A stretch of DNA of 64,000 nucleotides, from assembly GCA_017469425.1 (NCBI GenBank), contig JAFUGJ010000085.1:21468-85467 (forward strand), written 5' to 3'. Positions within the stretch are counted from its first letter, which is position 1, and each line of letters starts with the position of its first letter. This DNA comes from Bacteroidales bacterium. Its GTDB lineage: Bacteria > Bacteroidota > Bacteroidia > Bacteroidales > UBA932. Below are positions 54,429 through 63,839 of this stretch, piece after piece. The position numbers and the translations under genes were made by a program. Under the pieces are notes generated by a model. That model was not told the DNA's origin. It was given only the letters and a program-made list of their open reading frames with translations, and made no database searches.

Positions 54429-55743
54429 TACGATTCTGACAGTGCTGCTGTTTGCCACGGCGCTCGGAGCCTCCGCACAGAGCGGTGAGTATCTGAGTTT
54501 TACTCCCTATTCCATATTTGGAGTAGGCGACATTGTGCAGCAGGGTTCTCCCTACAACAGGGGCATGGGCGGAGTAGGCATTGCAACCAGAAATGTGCGT
54601 TACCTCAATAACCTCAATCCCGCATCCGTCACGGCGAGGGATTCCCTTTCCGTGCTCATGGATTTCTCGGTAACCAACAACAATACCATCTACAGGCAGA
54701 ATATCGACGGCAACAGGTACAGTTCCGCCAACAACAATACCAACATAGGAAGCATAGGCTTTTCCACCCCGGTGTTCAGGAATTGCGCGGCAATGATAGG
54801 GGTAACTCCTTATGCCGCCCAGGGGTACAGCTATCTTTCAAAGGAAACGGATCCCACTGTAATTGCCCGCAACGGCAACATCAGTTACTATGACTACGGC
54901 CAGGGAAGTATGTACAAAGTGTACCTCGGAGGAGGATATGCCATAACCAAGAGCCTTTCAGTGGGAGCCGAGGCCGACTATATCTTCGGCAATTACAACA
55001 AGTATTTTACCGAAGTGTTCGGCACCACCGGCTACAACACCGCGCAGGACAGCTATGAAATGAAACTCAACGCCTTTACCGGAAAATTCGGCCTGCAGTA
55101 CGAGCAGCGCCTCGGCAAGGAATGGACCCTCGGCGTGGGCGCAACCTATTCGCTGAAAAGCAATTTCCACGGCACGGTGGCTTATTCGCACCTGTCTGTA
55201 GGTACGGCGGAAACCATCACGGTTTCATCGAAAGTCGATACCCTCGGCAATAATGCCGGAGGCGTGCAGATGGCTCCGGAACTCGGAATAGGAATATCGC
55301 TAAGCTACCTCGACAAGTTCCGCGCGGAATTCAACTACATCCGTTCGGACTGGACCAAATCGGGAATGGATGCAGCCGACGGATTCTCAAATTCCGGAAG
55401 CCGTACCCCTTTCATGGCGGGCGTAAGGGAAAGTTACCGTGCGGGAGTCGAATATATTCCCAATATGTATGACCTCCGCCGCCGCTGGAAACGCTATACA
55501 TACAGGGCCGGAGCATATTATAACAACGAGTATTACAAGGTTGCAGGCAACGAAATCAACTCTTTCGGCATCACTTTAGGAGCAACCATTCCTGTTTACC
55601 AGTGGTACAACGGTCTTACTTTCTCGGTTGATTTGGGGCAGCGCGGAAGGCTGGAAGACACCCTCATCAGGGAAAGGTATGTTAAAGTCAGCGTGGGTGT
55701 GAACCTTCACGATTTATGGTTCCTCAGGTATCATTACAACTAA
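54406..55743 (+). CDS. Outer-membrane beta-barrel protein of unknown role (FadL/OmpP1-like)
   Basis: The 445-residue protein has a signal peptide (LTVLLFATALGASAQS) followed by amphipathic beta-strands to the C-terminus (DLWFLRYHYN). The early part, SFTPYSIFGVGDIVQQGSPYNRGMGGVGIATRN and the NNLNPAS element, is typical of FadL/OmpP1-like barrels. It starts inside coaX and precedes a TPR protein, lptC and ppiD; the same neighbourhood recurs in Bacteroidales, which hints at a role in envelope assembly. The substrate is unknown. Confidence 0.82.
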   Translation: MLRRISNSTILTVLLFATALGASAQSGEYLSFTPYSIFGVGDIVQQGSPYNRGMGGVGIATRNVRYLNNLNPASVTARDSLSVLMDFSVTNNNTIYRQNIDGNRYSSANNNTNIGSIGFSTPVFRNCAAMIGVTPYAAQGYSYLSKETDPTVIARNGNISYYDYGQGSMYKVYLGGGYAITKSLSVGAEADYIFGNYNKYFTEVFGTTGYNTAQDSYEMKLNAFTGKFGLQYEQRLGKEWTLGVGATYSLKSNFHGTVAYSHLSVGTAETITVSSKVDTLGNNAGGVQMAPELGIGISLSYLDKFRAEFNYIRSDWTKSGMDAADGFSNSGSRTPFMAGVRESYRAGVEYIPNMYDLRRRWKRYTYRAGAYYNNEYYKVAGNEINSFGITLGATIPVYQWYNGLTFSVDLGQRGRLEDTLIRERYVKVSVGVNLHDLWFLRYHYN

Positions 55744-55761
55744 AATAAACACTATCGCGAT

Positions 55762-57090
55762 ATGAAAAAGTTATTTGTAGCAAGTTTAGCCATTACGATG
55801 GTTTTTGCCGGAACCAAGGTTTCGGCCCAGGAAAGCAAGTGGGGTCCGGACGAGGCCAACTGCAAGAAGTACATCTCCTTCTATGAGACCTCTTACGACA
55901 ACAAGGACTATGAAAACGCCACCACCAACTGGCGCAAGGTCTATGATATATGCCCCCATGGAGCACGCCAGACCGTCCTTACTAAAGGCGCGACATTGCT
56001 GAAGAAACTTATCGAGAAAAACAAGAACAACCCTGAATACAGGGCCGCTCTCATCGACAGCGTTCTCACCCTGCACGAAGAAAGGGCAAAATATTTCCCT
56101 TCCAGCTCTGTCAACGCCCTCAATGCCAAGGGTATCGATATAGTCAACCTTCTCCGTGGCAACAACAAGGCCATCTATGAGGGCCTGAACGGCGTCATCG
56201 AGCGCAACCAGGGCAACACCAATCCCAACCTTTTCGTAAACAACCTCAATTCCGCAATCGAACTCTTCAAGATTGGCGAAGTGAGCGCAGAGGATGTCAT
56301 CAATGTGTACCAGCGCAATATCGACCTCGTGGAGAAGGCTCCTTCCGCTACCGCTGCCGATACCGGAAAGAAGCAGCAGGCCAAGAGCGACCTTGAGGCC
56401 CTGTTCATCAGCAGCAAGGTTGCAAGCTGCGAAGAACTCATCAACCTCTTCACTCCCCGTTATGAGGCAAATCCCGACGACCTTGCACTCGTGACCAATA
56501 TCGTGAAGATGCTGAGCGTGGCCGAGGACTGCCAGGGCAACGACCTCTTCCTCAATGCCGTAACCTCCATGTACAAGCTTGATCCTTCGTACAATTCCGC
56601 ATATTACCTCTTCAGGCTCAATGCCTCCAGGGGCAATATCGACACCGCAATCAAGTACATCGACGAGGCTATCGCCTACGATGAGTCCGATGCTTCCACC
56701 GATGCTTCGTACAACTACGAGGCCGCCACTCTCTGCTACAAGAACGGCCGCCTTGCAAAGGCATACGCCTATGCCAACAGCGCCCTTGGTCTCGACGCTT
56801 CCATGGCAGGCAAGGCTTACTTCCTGATGGGTCAGATTTGGGGAACCACCTCATGCGGCGGCGACGAAGTAGAGCGCAGGGCCCACTACTGGGTGGCCGT
56901 TGACTTCCTCAACAAGGCAAAGAATGCCGACGCTTCCCTTGCCGACGAGGCCAACAAGCACATCGGCAGCTACAGCGTTTATTTCCCCCAGACTGCGGAA
57001 GCCTTCATGTATAACATTACCGACGGCCAGTCCTACAGGGTTGTGTGCAACGGAATGCAGGCAACCACGACTGTCCGTACCAGGAAGTAA
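55762..57090 (+). CDS. Periplasmic tetratricopeptide-repeat protein
   Basis: The 442-residue protein has a signal peptide (MKKLFVASLAITMVFAGTKVSA) and helical repeats of TPR type. These include YDNKDYENATTNWRKVYDICP near residue 40, YFLFRLNASRGNIDTAIKYIDEAIAY-type repeats near 280-310, and CYKNGRLAKAYAYANSALGL. It presumably acts as a binding scaffold in the periplasm. It lies between the barrel gene (18 bases upstream) and lptC (3 bases downstream), so co-expression is likely. Confidence 0.85.
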   Translation: MKKLFVASLAITMVFAGTKVSAQESKWGPDEANCKKYISFYETSYDNKDYENATTNWRKVYDICPHGARQTVLTKGATLLKKLIEKNKNNPEYRAALIDSVLTLHEERAKYFPSSSVNALNAKGIDIVNLLRGNNKAIYEGLNGVIERNQGNTNPNLFVNNLNSAIELFKIGEVSAEDVINVYQRNIDLVEKAPSATAADTGKKQQAKSDLEALFISSKVASCEELINLFTPRYEANPDDLALVTNIVKMLSVAEDCQGNDLFLNAVTSMYKLDPSYNSAYYLFRLNASRGNIDTAIKYIDEAIAYDESDASTDASYNYEAATLCYKNGRLAKAYAYANSALGLDASMAGKAYFLMGQIWGTTSCGGDEVERRAHYWVAVDFLNKAKNADASLADEANKHIGSYSVYFPQTAEAFMYNITDGQSYRVVCNGMQATTTVRTRK

Positions 57091-57093
57091 AAG

Positions 57094-57744
57094 GTGGCCC
57101 GTTCAGCTTTTGAAACTACTGTCGGATGGATAGCAATCGCAGCTGCGGTTGCTATCCTCGTTGTTTCCTGCAAGAGCAAACTTGGCCGTGCGGAAGTGCT
57201 GGACCTCAGCAAAACCCCCATCCAGACCGTTGAGGATATGTTCGCGGTGCAGACCAAAAACGGACTTGTGGTGATGAGGGTCGAGGCATCCGTCATGGAG
57301 CGTTATGACACCGACACGAACTCCTTCGAATCTTTTCCTAAAGGCATAGCCATCTATGGATACTCCGACGACGGGCTCCTGGAAACCATCATAGTGTCGG
57401 ACGATGGGCGGCACATCGCCAGCAAGAGAAAAGTGTCCGGAAAGGCCCAGGAGGAGATTTGGGAAGCGTTCGGAAATGTGGTCATACACAATGTGCTCAA
57501 ACAGGAGACGATGGAAACCGATACCATTTACTGGGATCAGTCAAAAAGCGAAATCTACACCGATTGCTATGTGAAGATGTATTCCCCGCAGGGTTTCCTG
57601 CAGGGATACGGGATGCGTTCCGACGACCATGCCCGCAACGCCATCCTTCTTGAGCCATTCAACGGATATGGTTACACGGTGCGCGATTCCTCCGTGGTAG
57701 CCATTGATTCTGTGAATTTTATAGGCCCATTGCTCAAAAAGTAA
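57094..57744 (+). CDS. lptC: LPS export protein LptC (lipoprotein form)
   Basis: The 216-residue protein starts at a GTG (57094), 3 bases after the TPR gene. A hydrophobic N-terminus leads to a possible lipobox (VAILVVSCKSK), then the LptC/OstA-like beta-jellyroll (VMRVEASVMERYDTDTNSFESFPKGIAIYGY; GNVVIHNVLKQETMETDTIYWDQ; GFLQGYGMRSD). It belongs to the bridge carrying lipooligosaccharide to the outer membrane. No ATG fits the N-terminus. Confidence 0.9.
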   Translation: MARSAFETTVGWIAIAAAVAILVVSCKSKLGRAEVLDLSKTPIQTVEDMFAVQTKNGLVVMRVEASVMERYDTDTNSFESFPKGIAIYGYSDDGLLETIIVSDDGRHIASKRKVSGKAQEEIWEAFGNVVIHNVLKQETMETDTIYWDQSKSEIYTDCYVKMYSPQGFLQGYGMRSDDHARNAILLEPFNGYGYTVRDSSVVAIDSVNFIGPLLKK

Positions 57745-57755
57745 GAGAAATTTAC

Positions 57756-57763
57756 TATCTTCG
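57756..57763 (+). promoter_or_regulatory. Weak -7 box ahead of ppiD
   Basis: TATCTTCG differs from TAnnTTTG at one position; a TTG lies 23 bases upstream (57730-57732). It is located in the lptC-ppiD gap. Confidence 0.35.
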
Positions 57764-57802
57764 CAGGCTAATTTGAATTATTAATAAAAACTATAGACTG
57801 AA

Positions 57803-59893
57803 ATGGCAGTTCTTGAAAAAATCCGTGTTAAGTTCGGCGTGGTGATATCCGTTATCATCGCCCTGGCACTTTTGTCATTCATTATAGACCCCAGCACATT
57901 GGAGTCCGCCCTGCATTCGATGTCGAGCAAGTATGATGTCGGCTCCATCGCAGGCAAGTCCATCTCCTATACCGACTATCTCGAGGAAGTGGAGCGCTTT
58001 ACCACCATCAACGAGGTGGTTACCGGATCCAGCGTGCAGAACGAGCAGACCCAGACCCAGCTGCGCGACGCAGCATGGCAGGACCTTGTGGACAAGTATA
58101 TGTTCGTGAAGAATGCCAAGGCTGCCGGCATCAATGTTGGTACGGCCGAGCGCGTTGCCCTGTTTACCGGAGAGAACCCTTCTCCCATCGTTGCTTCCAA
58201 TGGCGCATTTGTTGACGAAAACGGAAACTTCTCGCCCGCACGCGTGACCGAACTTTCGCAGGCCGCCGCAACTGATGAGACCGGACGCCTTCAGGTATAT
58301 TGGAATTATCTGCAGAGCACCGTGAACACTCAGCAGTACTACGCAAAGTACGGCGCCCTTTTCAATGCGTCCTCCTATCAGAACGCACTCGAAAAGGAAC
58401 TCAATATCGCACAGAACAATACCACTGCCAATGTGGACTATGTGTATGTGGCCTATCCTTTCGACACAGACAGTTCCATCGTGGTTTCTTCTTCCGAAAT
58501 CAAGAAGTTCTATAAGGACCACAAGAACTTCTACCGTCAGAATGCCAGCCGCGACATTGAGTATGTGGTGTTCGAAGTCGTTCCTTCCGCCGACGATATT
58601 GCCGCAGCCAACGACCAGTTCGCAGAGGCATACGCACAGTTTGCAGAGGCCGACAACATTAAGTCCTTCCTGCTCAAGAACTCCGACCGCCAGCTCAACA
58701 ACTACTGGTACAAGGCAGGAGAACTCAACAGCATCAACAAGGATGTCAACGACTTCGTGTTCGGTTCCAACGGAAACCTTTCTCCCGTGATTGCCGACGG
58801 CAACACCTTCTATGCCGTCCGCGTGCTCGACACCAAGCCCATCTCCGACTCGGTTTATGTGAAGCACATCCTGCTTCAGGGAAGCAAGGCCCAGGCAACT
58901 GCCGACAGTCTTGCAGGCGTAATCGCCAAGGGCGGCAATTTCAGCGCACTCGCAGCTGAATTCTCCGCAGACCAGGCATCTGCCGCCGACGGCGAACTCG
59001 GAAACATCGGCTGGATGACCCAGACCTACATGATTCCCGGATTCGAGAGTGTTATCACCGCAACGGTTGGCAAGCCCGAGGTAATCCGCACCCAGTACGG
59101 CACCCATGTGGTAGTGGTTTCCAAGAAGACCGCACCCGTGGTGAAGAAGCAGGTTGCCATCCTTGAGAAGACCGCCATTGCAAGCAAGGAAACCACCAAC
59201 AATATCTACGCACAGGCAAACAAGTTCGCAACCATCGCTTCAAAGAGCGGTGAGGGCTACCAGGCTGCAGTGGATTCCCTTGGCGTTTATTCCCACAGCC
59301 AGTCCATTACCGAGGCTACTTCGAGCTACGGTTCAATCGACCAGGCCAAGGAAGTTACCCGTTGGGCATTCGATGCAAAGAAGGGTAATGCTTCCAATAT
59401 CATTACCATCAACAACAAGTACTTCTTCATCGCTACCCTCAACGATGTTCATAAAGAAGGTTTCCGTCCGGTTTCTGAGGTTGCAGGCATGATTCGCTCC
59501 GAGCTCTACCGCGACAAGCTTGCCGAGGCCAGGAAGGCTGAAATCGCTGCCAAGATTGCAGGACTCAACACCATCGAAGAGGTGGCAGAAGCCCTCGGAA
59601 CAGAAGTTACCAAAGATGAATCCCTCAGCCTCGCTCCCATGAGTAGCCGCGGGGTGGACGCAGCTTTCGCAGGTGCAATCTACAATGCTCTTGACGGAAA
59701 ACTTTGCGGCCCCGTTGCCGGTGGAATCGGAACTTATGTGTTCGTGGTGAATTCTCGCGATGTCGCTTCGTTCTACACCGAGAGCGATGCCGAGATGTTC
59801 GCACAGCGCAAGGCTCAGTACAACTCCCAGGCCATCATCCCAGTGATGTCGGATAATGGTGTAGTAAAAGACAATCGCGCAAGATTCTTTTAG
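57803..59893 (+). CDS. ppiD: Periplasmic folding chaperone/peptidyl-prolyl isomerase, PpiD/SurA type
   Basis: The 696-residue protein has one N-terminal membrane helix (FGVVISVIIALALLSFIID), a SurA_N-like chaperone region and a rotamase (parvulin) domain at about residues 350-450 (VKHILLQGSKAQATADSLAGVIAKGGNFSALAAEFSADQASAADGELGNIGWM). A second, degenerate PPIase-like domain is likely further on. It assists outer-membrane protein folding at the Sec exit, which fits its neighbours (barrel protein, lptC). Convergent with ychF; the stops overlap. Confidence 0.93.
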   Translation: MAVLEKIRVKFGVVISVIIALALLSFIIDPSTLESALHSMSSKYDVGSIAGKSISYTDYLEEVERFTTINEVVTGSSVQNEQTQTQLRDAAWQDLVDKYMFVKNAKAAGINVGTAERVALFTGENPSPIVASNGAFVDENGNFSPARVTELSQAAATDETGRLQVYWNYLQSTVNTQQYYAKYGALFNASSYQNALEKELNIAQNNTTANVDYVYVAYPFDTDSSIVVSSSEIKKFYKDHKNFYRQNASRDIEYVVFEVVPSADDIAAANDQFAEAYAQFAEADNIKSFLLKNSDRQLNNYWYKAGELNSINKDVNDFVFGSNGNLSPVIADGNTFYAVRVLDTKPISDSVYVKHILLQGSKAQATADSLAGVIAKGGNFSALAAEFSADQASAADGELGNIGWMTQTYMIPGFESVITATVGKPEVIRTQYGTHVVVVSKKTAPVVKKQVAILEKTAIASKETTNNIYAQANKFATIASKSGEGYQAAVDSLGVYSHSQSITEATSSYGSIDQAKEVTRWAFDAKKGNASNIITINNKYFFIATLNDVHKEGFRPVSEVAGMIRSELYRDKLAEARKAEIAAKIAGLNTIEEVAEALGTEVTKDESLSLAPMSSRGVDAAFAGAIYNALDGKLCGPVAGGIGTYVFVVNSRDVASFYTESDAEMFAQRKAQYNSQAIIPVMSDNGVVKDNRARFF

Positions 59894-60993
59894 ACATTGA
59901 AAAGGAAGTGCATTATGTCGCCGTCCTGGACGACATATTCCTTCCCCTCTGTAGCGAGTTTGCCTGCCGACCGGCATGCAGACTCGCTTTTCAGATTCAC
60001 GAAGTCGTCGTATTTGATGACTTCCGCACGGATGAAGCCCTTCTCGAAGTCGGTATGTATGACACCGGCAGCTTTGGGGGCTTTGTCGCCTTTGTGAATG
60101 GTCCAAGCGCGGCATTCGTCGGCTCCTGCGGTAAAGAAGGTCTGGAGCCCCAGCAGGCGGTAGGCTCCCTGAATCAGGCGCACCACGCCCGACTCTTCCA
60201 GTCCGAGTTCATCCAGGAACATCTTCCTGTCCTCAAAGTCTTCGATTTCGGCAATTTCCGACTCGGTCCTTGCGGCAATAACCAGGATTTCGGCATTTTC
60301 CTCCTTTACGGCTTCCCGCACCGCAGCCACATATTTGTTTCCTCCCGCAGCGGAAGCCTCGTCCACATTGCAGACATACATCACCGGTTTGTTCGTGAGC
60401 AGGAAAAGGTCGCGGGCGATGGCCGCTTCTTCGTCGTTCAGGAACGATACGCTGCGGCAGCTCTTGCCTGCAAGCAGGGCTTCGCGGTAGCGTGAGAGGA
60501 GTTCAACCAGTTTTTTCGCCTCCTTGTCGCCTCCTGTCTTTGCGGCTTTCTCCGCTTTTGCAAGGCGCGCTTCCACCGTTTCCAGGTCCTTTATCTGGAG
60601 TTCCAGGTCAACCACTTCCTTGTCGCGCACGGGGTCCACGCTTCCGTCCACATGCACGATGTTGCCGTCGTCGAAGCAGCGGAGCACATGCAGGATGGCA
60701 TCGCATTCGCGTATGTTTGCAAGGAACTGGTTGCCCAGACCTTCCCCATGGCTTGCTCCCTTAACCAGGCCGGCAATGTCCACTATATCCACGGTGGCGG
60801 GGATGGTGCGCTGCGGATTGCAGATTTCGGTGAGCACATCGAGCCTGCGGTCAGGCACATTAGTGGAGCCGAGATTGGGTTCTATGGTGCAGAAAGGGAA
60901 ATTGGCACTCTGTGCCTTACCTGAACTTACGCAATTGAAAAGGGTGGATTTGCCCACATTGGGCAGTCCTACTATGCCACATTTTAGACTCAT
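59890..60993 (-). CDS. ychF: Redox-regulated ATPase YchF
   Basis: The ATG at 60993 (MSLKCGIVGLPNVGKSTLF) is the conserved start; an upstream in-frame ATG at 61032 precedes a -7 box (61027-61020) and is rejected. The 367-residue protein has the P-loop GLPNVGKST, switch regions (NFPFCTIEPN, VDIAGLVKGASHGEGLGNQFL), a coiled-coil insertion and the C-terminal TGS-like domain (DKAPKAAGVIHTDFEKGFIRAEVI). YchF/OLA1 binds ATP and associates with ribosomes. Confidence 0.97.
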   Translation of the reverse strand: MSLKCGIVGLPNVGKSTLFNCVSSGKAQSANFPFCTIEPNLGSTNVPDRRLDVLTEICNPQRTIPATVDIVDIAGLVKGASHGEGLGNQFLANIRECDAILHVLRCFDDGNIVHVDGSVDPVRDKEVVDLELQIKDLETVEARLAKAEKAAKTGGDKEAKKLVELLSRYREALLAGKSCRSVSFLNDEEAAIARDLFLLTNKPVMYVCNVDEASAAGGNKYVAAVREAVKEENAEILVIAARTESEIAEIEDFEDRKMFLDELGLEESGVVRLIQGAYRLLGLQTFFTAGADECRAWTIHKGDKAPKAAGVIHTDFEKGFIRAEVIKYDDFVNLKSESACRSAGKLATEGKEYVVQDGDIMHFLFNV

Positions 60994-61019
60994 TTTCTGT
61001 TCAATTTTGGTCGGAATGT

Positions 61020-61027
61020 CAAAGTTA
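61020..61027 (-). promoter_or_regulatory. -7 box of ychF
   Basis: TAACTTTG on the minus strand matches TAnnTTTG and lies 27 bases before the ATG at 60993. Confidence 0.55.
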
Positions 61028-61127
61028 CTCATTTTTCATATACCGAAAAGAGGAAAAATCCGGTAGTACAGATTTTTTTGGACTGTTTCTTATTGATTTT
61101 TTCGCTGCAATGCACTTGTTTTGCCCA

Positions 61128-62027
61128 ATGAAAATAATACAATGGTTTAGTTTTTTGGTATTGATTTCCGCGCTTCCCGCCGCTGATGGCGCGAAGCCGG
61201 GAATCTTGCTGATGTTCTGGAATGTCGAGAACTATTTCGCTCCCGGAAAGGACGCCTCACACAATCTGACACCTTCGCGTTTCCGGGCAAAAAGCGCGGG
61301 TTTAGCCAAGACCATTTTCCTCGTATCCGATGCGTTCGGAAGGCAGCCGGACCTTGTCGGCCTTGCCGAAGTGGGTGATGCCGGTGTTCTGCGCAGGCTG
61401 ACCGGAGGCACGGCTCTCCGCAGGCGCGGGTATTCTTTTATCCATTACGATTCTCCGGACAGGAGGGGCATCGACTGTGCGCTGCTCTACAGAAACGACC
61501 GCTTACGCTGTCTATTTTCCAAACCATGCCATATTCCGGACGGTGGAGGAAGCATCCTTCCCACACGCGACATACTGCTTTCCCTGATGGAGGACGCACT
61601 GTCGGGCGATACCCTGGCGGTGCTTGTCAACCACCATCCGTCCAAGATAGGAACCGGTTCCGGGATGCGCCGGGCCCTCGCCATGGAAAGGCTTTTTTCC
61701 CTACGGGATTCACTTCTTTCAGAGGGCGTAAGCAGAATCGTCGCGGTAGGAGATTTCAATGACAGCATCGAGCCTGCAAGCGGAGTCGAGCCTGCATATT
61801 CTTTGCGTGAGGGAACCATAAAATTTCAGGGCAGGTGGGAGAAAATCGACGGCTGCCCGGTGCTGGAAGGGCTGTCTGCAAGGGAACACATCTTCGATTC
61901 TCCCTACCTTCTCGAGGCCGACAAAAGCCATTCCGGGCAGAAGCCGCGCCGAACTTTCATCGGCCCCCGCTACCTTGGGGGCCTGAGCGACCATCTTCCC
62001 ATCGTGCTTGAAATTCAGAATAAATGA
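61128..62027 (+). CDS. Secreted EEP-family phosphatase/nuclease (third copy in window)
   Basis: The start at 61128 (MKIIQWFSFLVLISALPAADG) gives a signal peptide directly; an upstream ATG at 61110 adds six residues. The 299-residue protein has the EEP motifs MFWNVENYF, GLAEVGD (Glu), NHHPSKIG (His), AVGDFNDS and SDHLPIVLE. It differs clearly from the two EEP domains of the SusCD locus (WNVENYF versus WNIQxGMW) and resembles the common Bacteroidales 'endonuclease/exonuclease/phosphatase' next to housekeeping genes. It is expected in the periplasm; substrate unknown. Confidence 0.88.
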   Translation: MKIIQWFSFLVLISALPAADGAKPGILLMFWNVENYFAPGKDASHNLTPSRFRAKSAGLAKTIFLVSDAFGRQPDLVGLAEVGDAGVLRRLTGGTALRRRGYSFIHYDSPDRRGIDCALLYRNDRLRCLFSKPCHIPDGGGSILPTRDILLSLMEDALSGDTLAVLVNHHPSKIGTGSGMRRALAMERLFSLRDSLLSEGVSRIVAVGDFNDSIEPASGVEPAYSLREGTIKFQGRWEKIDGCPVLEGLSAREHIFDSPYLLEADKSHSGQKPRRTFIGPRYLGGLSDHLPIVLEIQNK

Positions 62028-62036
62028 GTATATTTG
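62008..62036 (+). promoter_or_regulatory. Promoter of galK
   Basis: TTG (62008-62010) and TATATTTG (62029-62036) are separated by 18 bases; the -33 box lies in the last codons of the EEP gene. The galK ATG follows 31 bases after the -7 box. Confidence 0.65.
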
Positions 62037-62066
62037 AAAGATGGAAATAATTAAACGCACTATACT

Positions 62067-63215
62067 ATGTCTATGACAACCAAAATTCACGAAAAATTCG
62101 TTTCCCTCTTCGGAGAGGGCGGTACTCAGTTTGCTTCGGCAGGACGCATCAACCTTATCGGTGAACATACCGACTATAATGGCGGATATGTGTTCCCCGG
62201 AGCTATCGACAAGGGCATTGTTGCAGAAATCAAACTCAACGGCAGCGGCAAGGTCCGCGCATATTCCCTGGACTATGACGCCTGCACGGAATTCGGCCTG
62301 AACGAAGAAGACGCTCCCGCAGAGCAGTGGGCGCGCTACATCTTCGGCGTGTGCCGCGAAACCATCAAGCGCGGCGGCAAGGTCGAAGGTTTCGACACCG
62401 TATTCGCAGGCGATGTTCCTCTCGGAGCCGGGCTCAGCTCTTCCGCAGCCCTCGAAAGCACCTTCGCCTTTGCCCTCAACGAACTCTTTGCAAACGGAAT
62501 CGACAAATTCGAGCTTGCCAAGATTGGGCAGAGCACCGAGCATAATTACTGCGGTGTGAAGTGCGGCATCATGGACCAGTTCGCCTCCTGCTTCGGCAAG
62601 GCCGGATGTCTCATTCGCCTCAACTGCAAGACTTTGGAATACAAGTATTTCCCCTTCGACCCCAAGGGATACAAACTCGTGCTTATTGACTCCTGCGTAA
62701 AGCACGAACTTGCTTCCAGCGCATACAACAAACGCCGCGCGTCCTGCGAAAACGCGGCAGCCGCCATCCGCAAGAACCATCCCGAGGTTGAATTCCTGAG
62801 CGATGCCAAACGCGTGTGGCTCGACGAGGTGCGCGAGCAGATTCCAGAAGAGGATTTCCTGCGTGCAGAATATGTTATCGGCGAAGTGCAGCGCGTGCTC
62901 GATGTGTGCGACGCCCTTGAGCGCGGCGACTACGAGACCGTGGGCGAAATGATGTATCAGACCCATTTCGGCCTCAGCCGTCTCTATGAGGTCAGCTGCG
63001 AAGAACTCGACTTCCTCAACAAACTCGCCCGCAAGATGGATGTGACCGGTTCCCGCGTTATGGGCGGTGGCTTCGGCGGATGCACCATCAACCTGGTGAA
63101 GGACGAACTTTACGAGCCATTCATCGCCGCTGCAAAAGAAAAGTTCGCAGCCAAATTCGGCCACGAACCCAAGATTTACGATGTGGTGGTGAGCGACGGC
63201 GCCCGCCAGCTCTAA
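62067..63215 (+). CDS. galK: Galactokinase
   Basis: The 382-residue GHMP kinase shows GRINLIGEHTDYNGGYVFP, the ATP loop PLGAGLSSSAALE, CGIMDQFASCFG and motif 3 GSRVMGGGFGGCTINLV. It phosphorylates galactose at C1 in the Leloir pathway. No galT, galE or galactose transporter is adjacent here. Its stop overlaps that of the convergent CpXC gene. Confidence 0.97.
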   Translation: MSMTTKIHEKFVSLFGEGGTQFASAGRINLIGEHTDYNGGYVFPGAIDKGIVAEIKLNGSGKVRAYSLDYDACTEFGLNEEDAPAEQWARYIFGVCRETIKRGGKVEGFDTVFAGDVPLGAGLSSSAALESTFAFALNELFANGIDKFELAKIGQSTEHNYCGVKCGIMDQFASCFGKAGCLIRLNCKTLEYKYFPFDPKGYKLVLIDSCVKHELASSAYNKRRASCENAAAAIRKNHPEVEFLSDAKRVWLDEVREQIPEEDFLRAEYVIGEVQRVLDVCDALERGDYETVGEMMYQTHFGLSRLYEVSCEELDFLNKLARKMDVTGSRVMGGGFGGCTINLVKDELYEPFIAAAKEKFAAKFGHEPKIYDVVVSDGARQL

Positions 63216-63823
63216 GCCAGAAACCTGTCTATGAAGCTGCGTCCCACCCTGCAAAGGCCGGACGCAGCTTTTTTCATATCGGGATTGCGGCGGACGATTG
63301 CGGCGCAGTCCTCATATACATTGAAGCCTATGCGCAGCATCTGCATTTCCCCGTTTTCGGGATAGGTGAGCGTGATTTCGTTATCGGCTCCGTCGAATCC
63401 GAAAAACAGCAGTTCGGCGTTTTTCCCCATTTCCTGGCGGGTAACGAACTTGCATAGTTCAACAGCAATGTCGTCCAGCCCTGCATCGAATATTTTTACC
63501 TTTTCAATCAGCGCGCCGGGGGTGTCTACGATACGCCCTGTGTAGCCCTCCATGCCTTCCACCGCAATCGCGCCCTGCATGCGGGCCTCCGTGTCGGCAG
63601 AACCGTCCGAAAGCCATATCATCACCTTTTCCGCCGGGTCGTGATACAGAAGGGGGAAAGTGGCGAGGTTTCTCTCTCCGCATTTCTGGCACTCCCAGAT
63701 GAAGAGCCCGCCGCTGAGAAGACGCTCCTTCAGTTCGGGGTTTACGGAGGTGTTTATCAGGGGGATGGACGGAATCGAAGATTCTGCCCCGCATCGTTTG
63801 CAAACTGTATGTAAATCGGACAT
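63212..63823 (-). CDS. CpXC-domain zinc-ribbon protein
   Basis: The ATG at 63823 (MSDLHTVCKRCGAE) is preferred to a longer frame from 63928, because a -7 box lies in between at 63839-63832. The 203-residue protein has two CxxC pairs (VCKRCGAE near residue 8; WECQKCGERN near 43), the CpXC pattern, then an alpha/beta region without known motif (DTPGALIEKVKIFDAGLDDIAVELCKFV). Probably a cytoplasmic metal-binding protein of unknown function. Confidence 0.83.
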   Translation of the reverse strand: MSDLHTVCKRCGAESSIPSIPLINTSVNPELKERLLSGGLFIWECQKCGERNLATFPLLYHDPAEKVMIWLSDGSADTEARMQGAIAVEGMEGYTGRIVDTPGALIEKVKIFDAGLDDIAVELCKFVTRQEMGKNAELLFFGFDGADNEITLTYPENGEMQMLRIGFNVYEDCAAIVRRNPDMKKAASGLCRVGRSFIDRFLA

Positions 63824-63831
63824 GGCAGGTA

Positions 63832-63839
63832 CAAAAGTA
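63832..63839 (-). promoter_or_regulatory. -7 box of the CpXC gene
   Basis: TACTTTTG on the minus strand matches TAnnTTTG and ends 9 bases before the ATG at 63823. Confidence 0.5.

Noticed and set aside
61030-61032. Upstream ATG as the start of ychF
   Set aside because: A -7 box lies downstream of it at 61027-61020, and the family start MSLKCGIVGLPNVGKS is at 60993.
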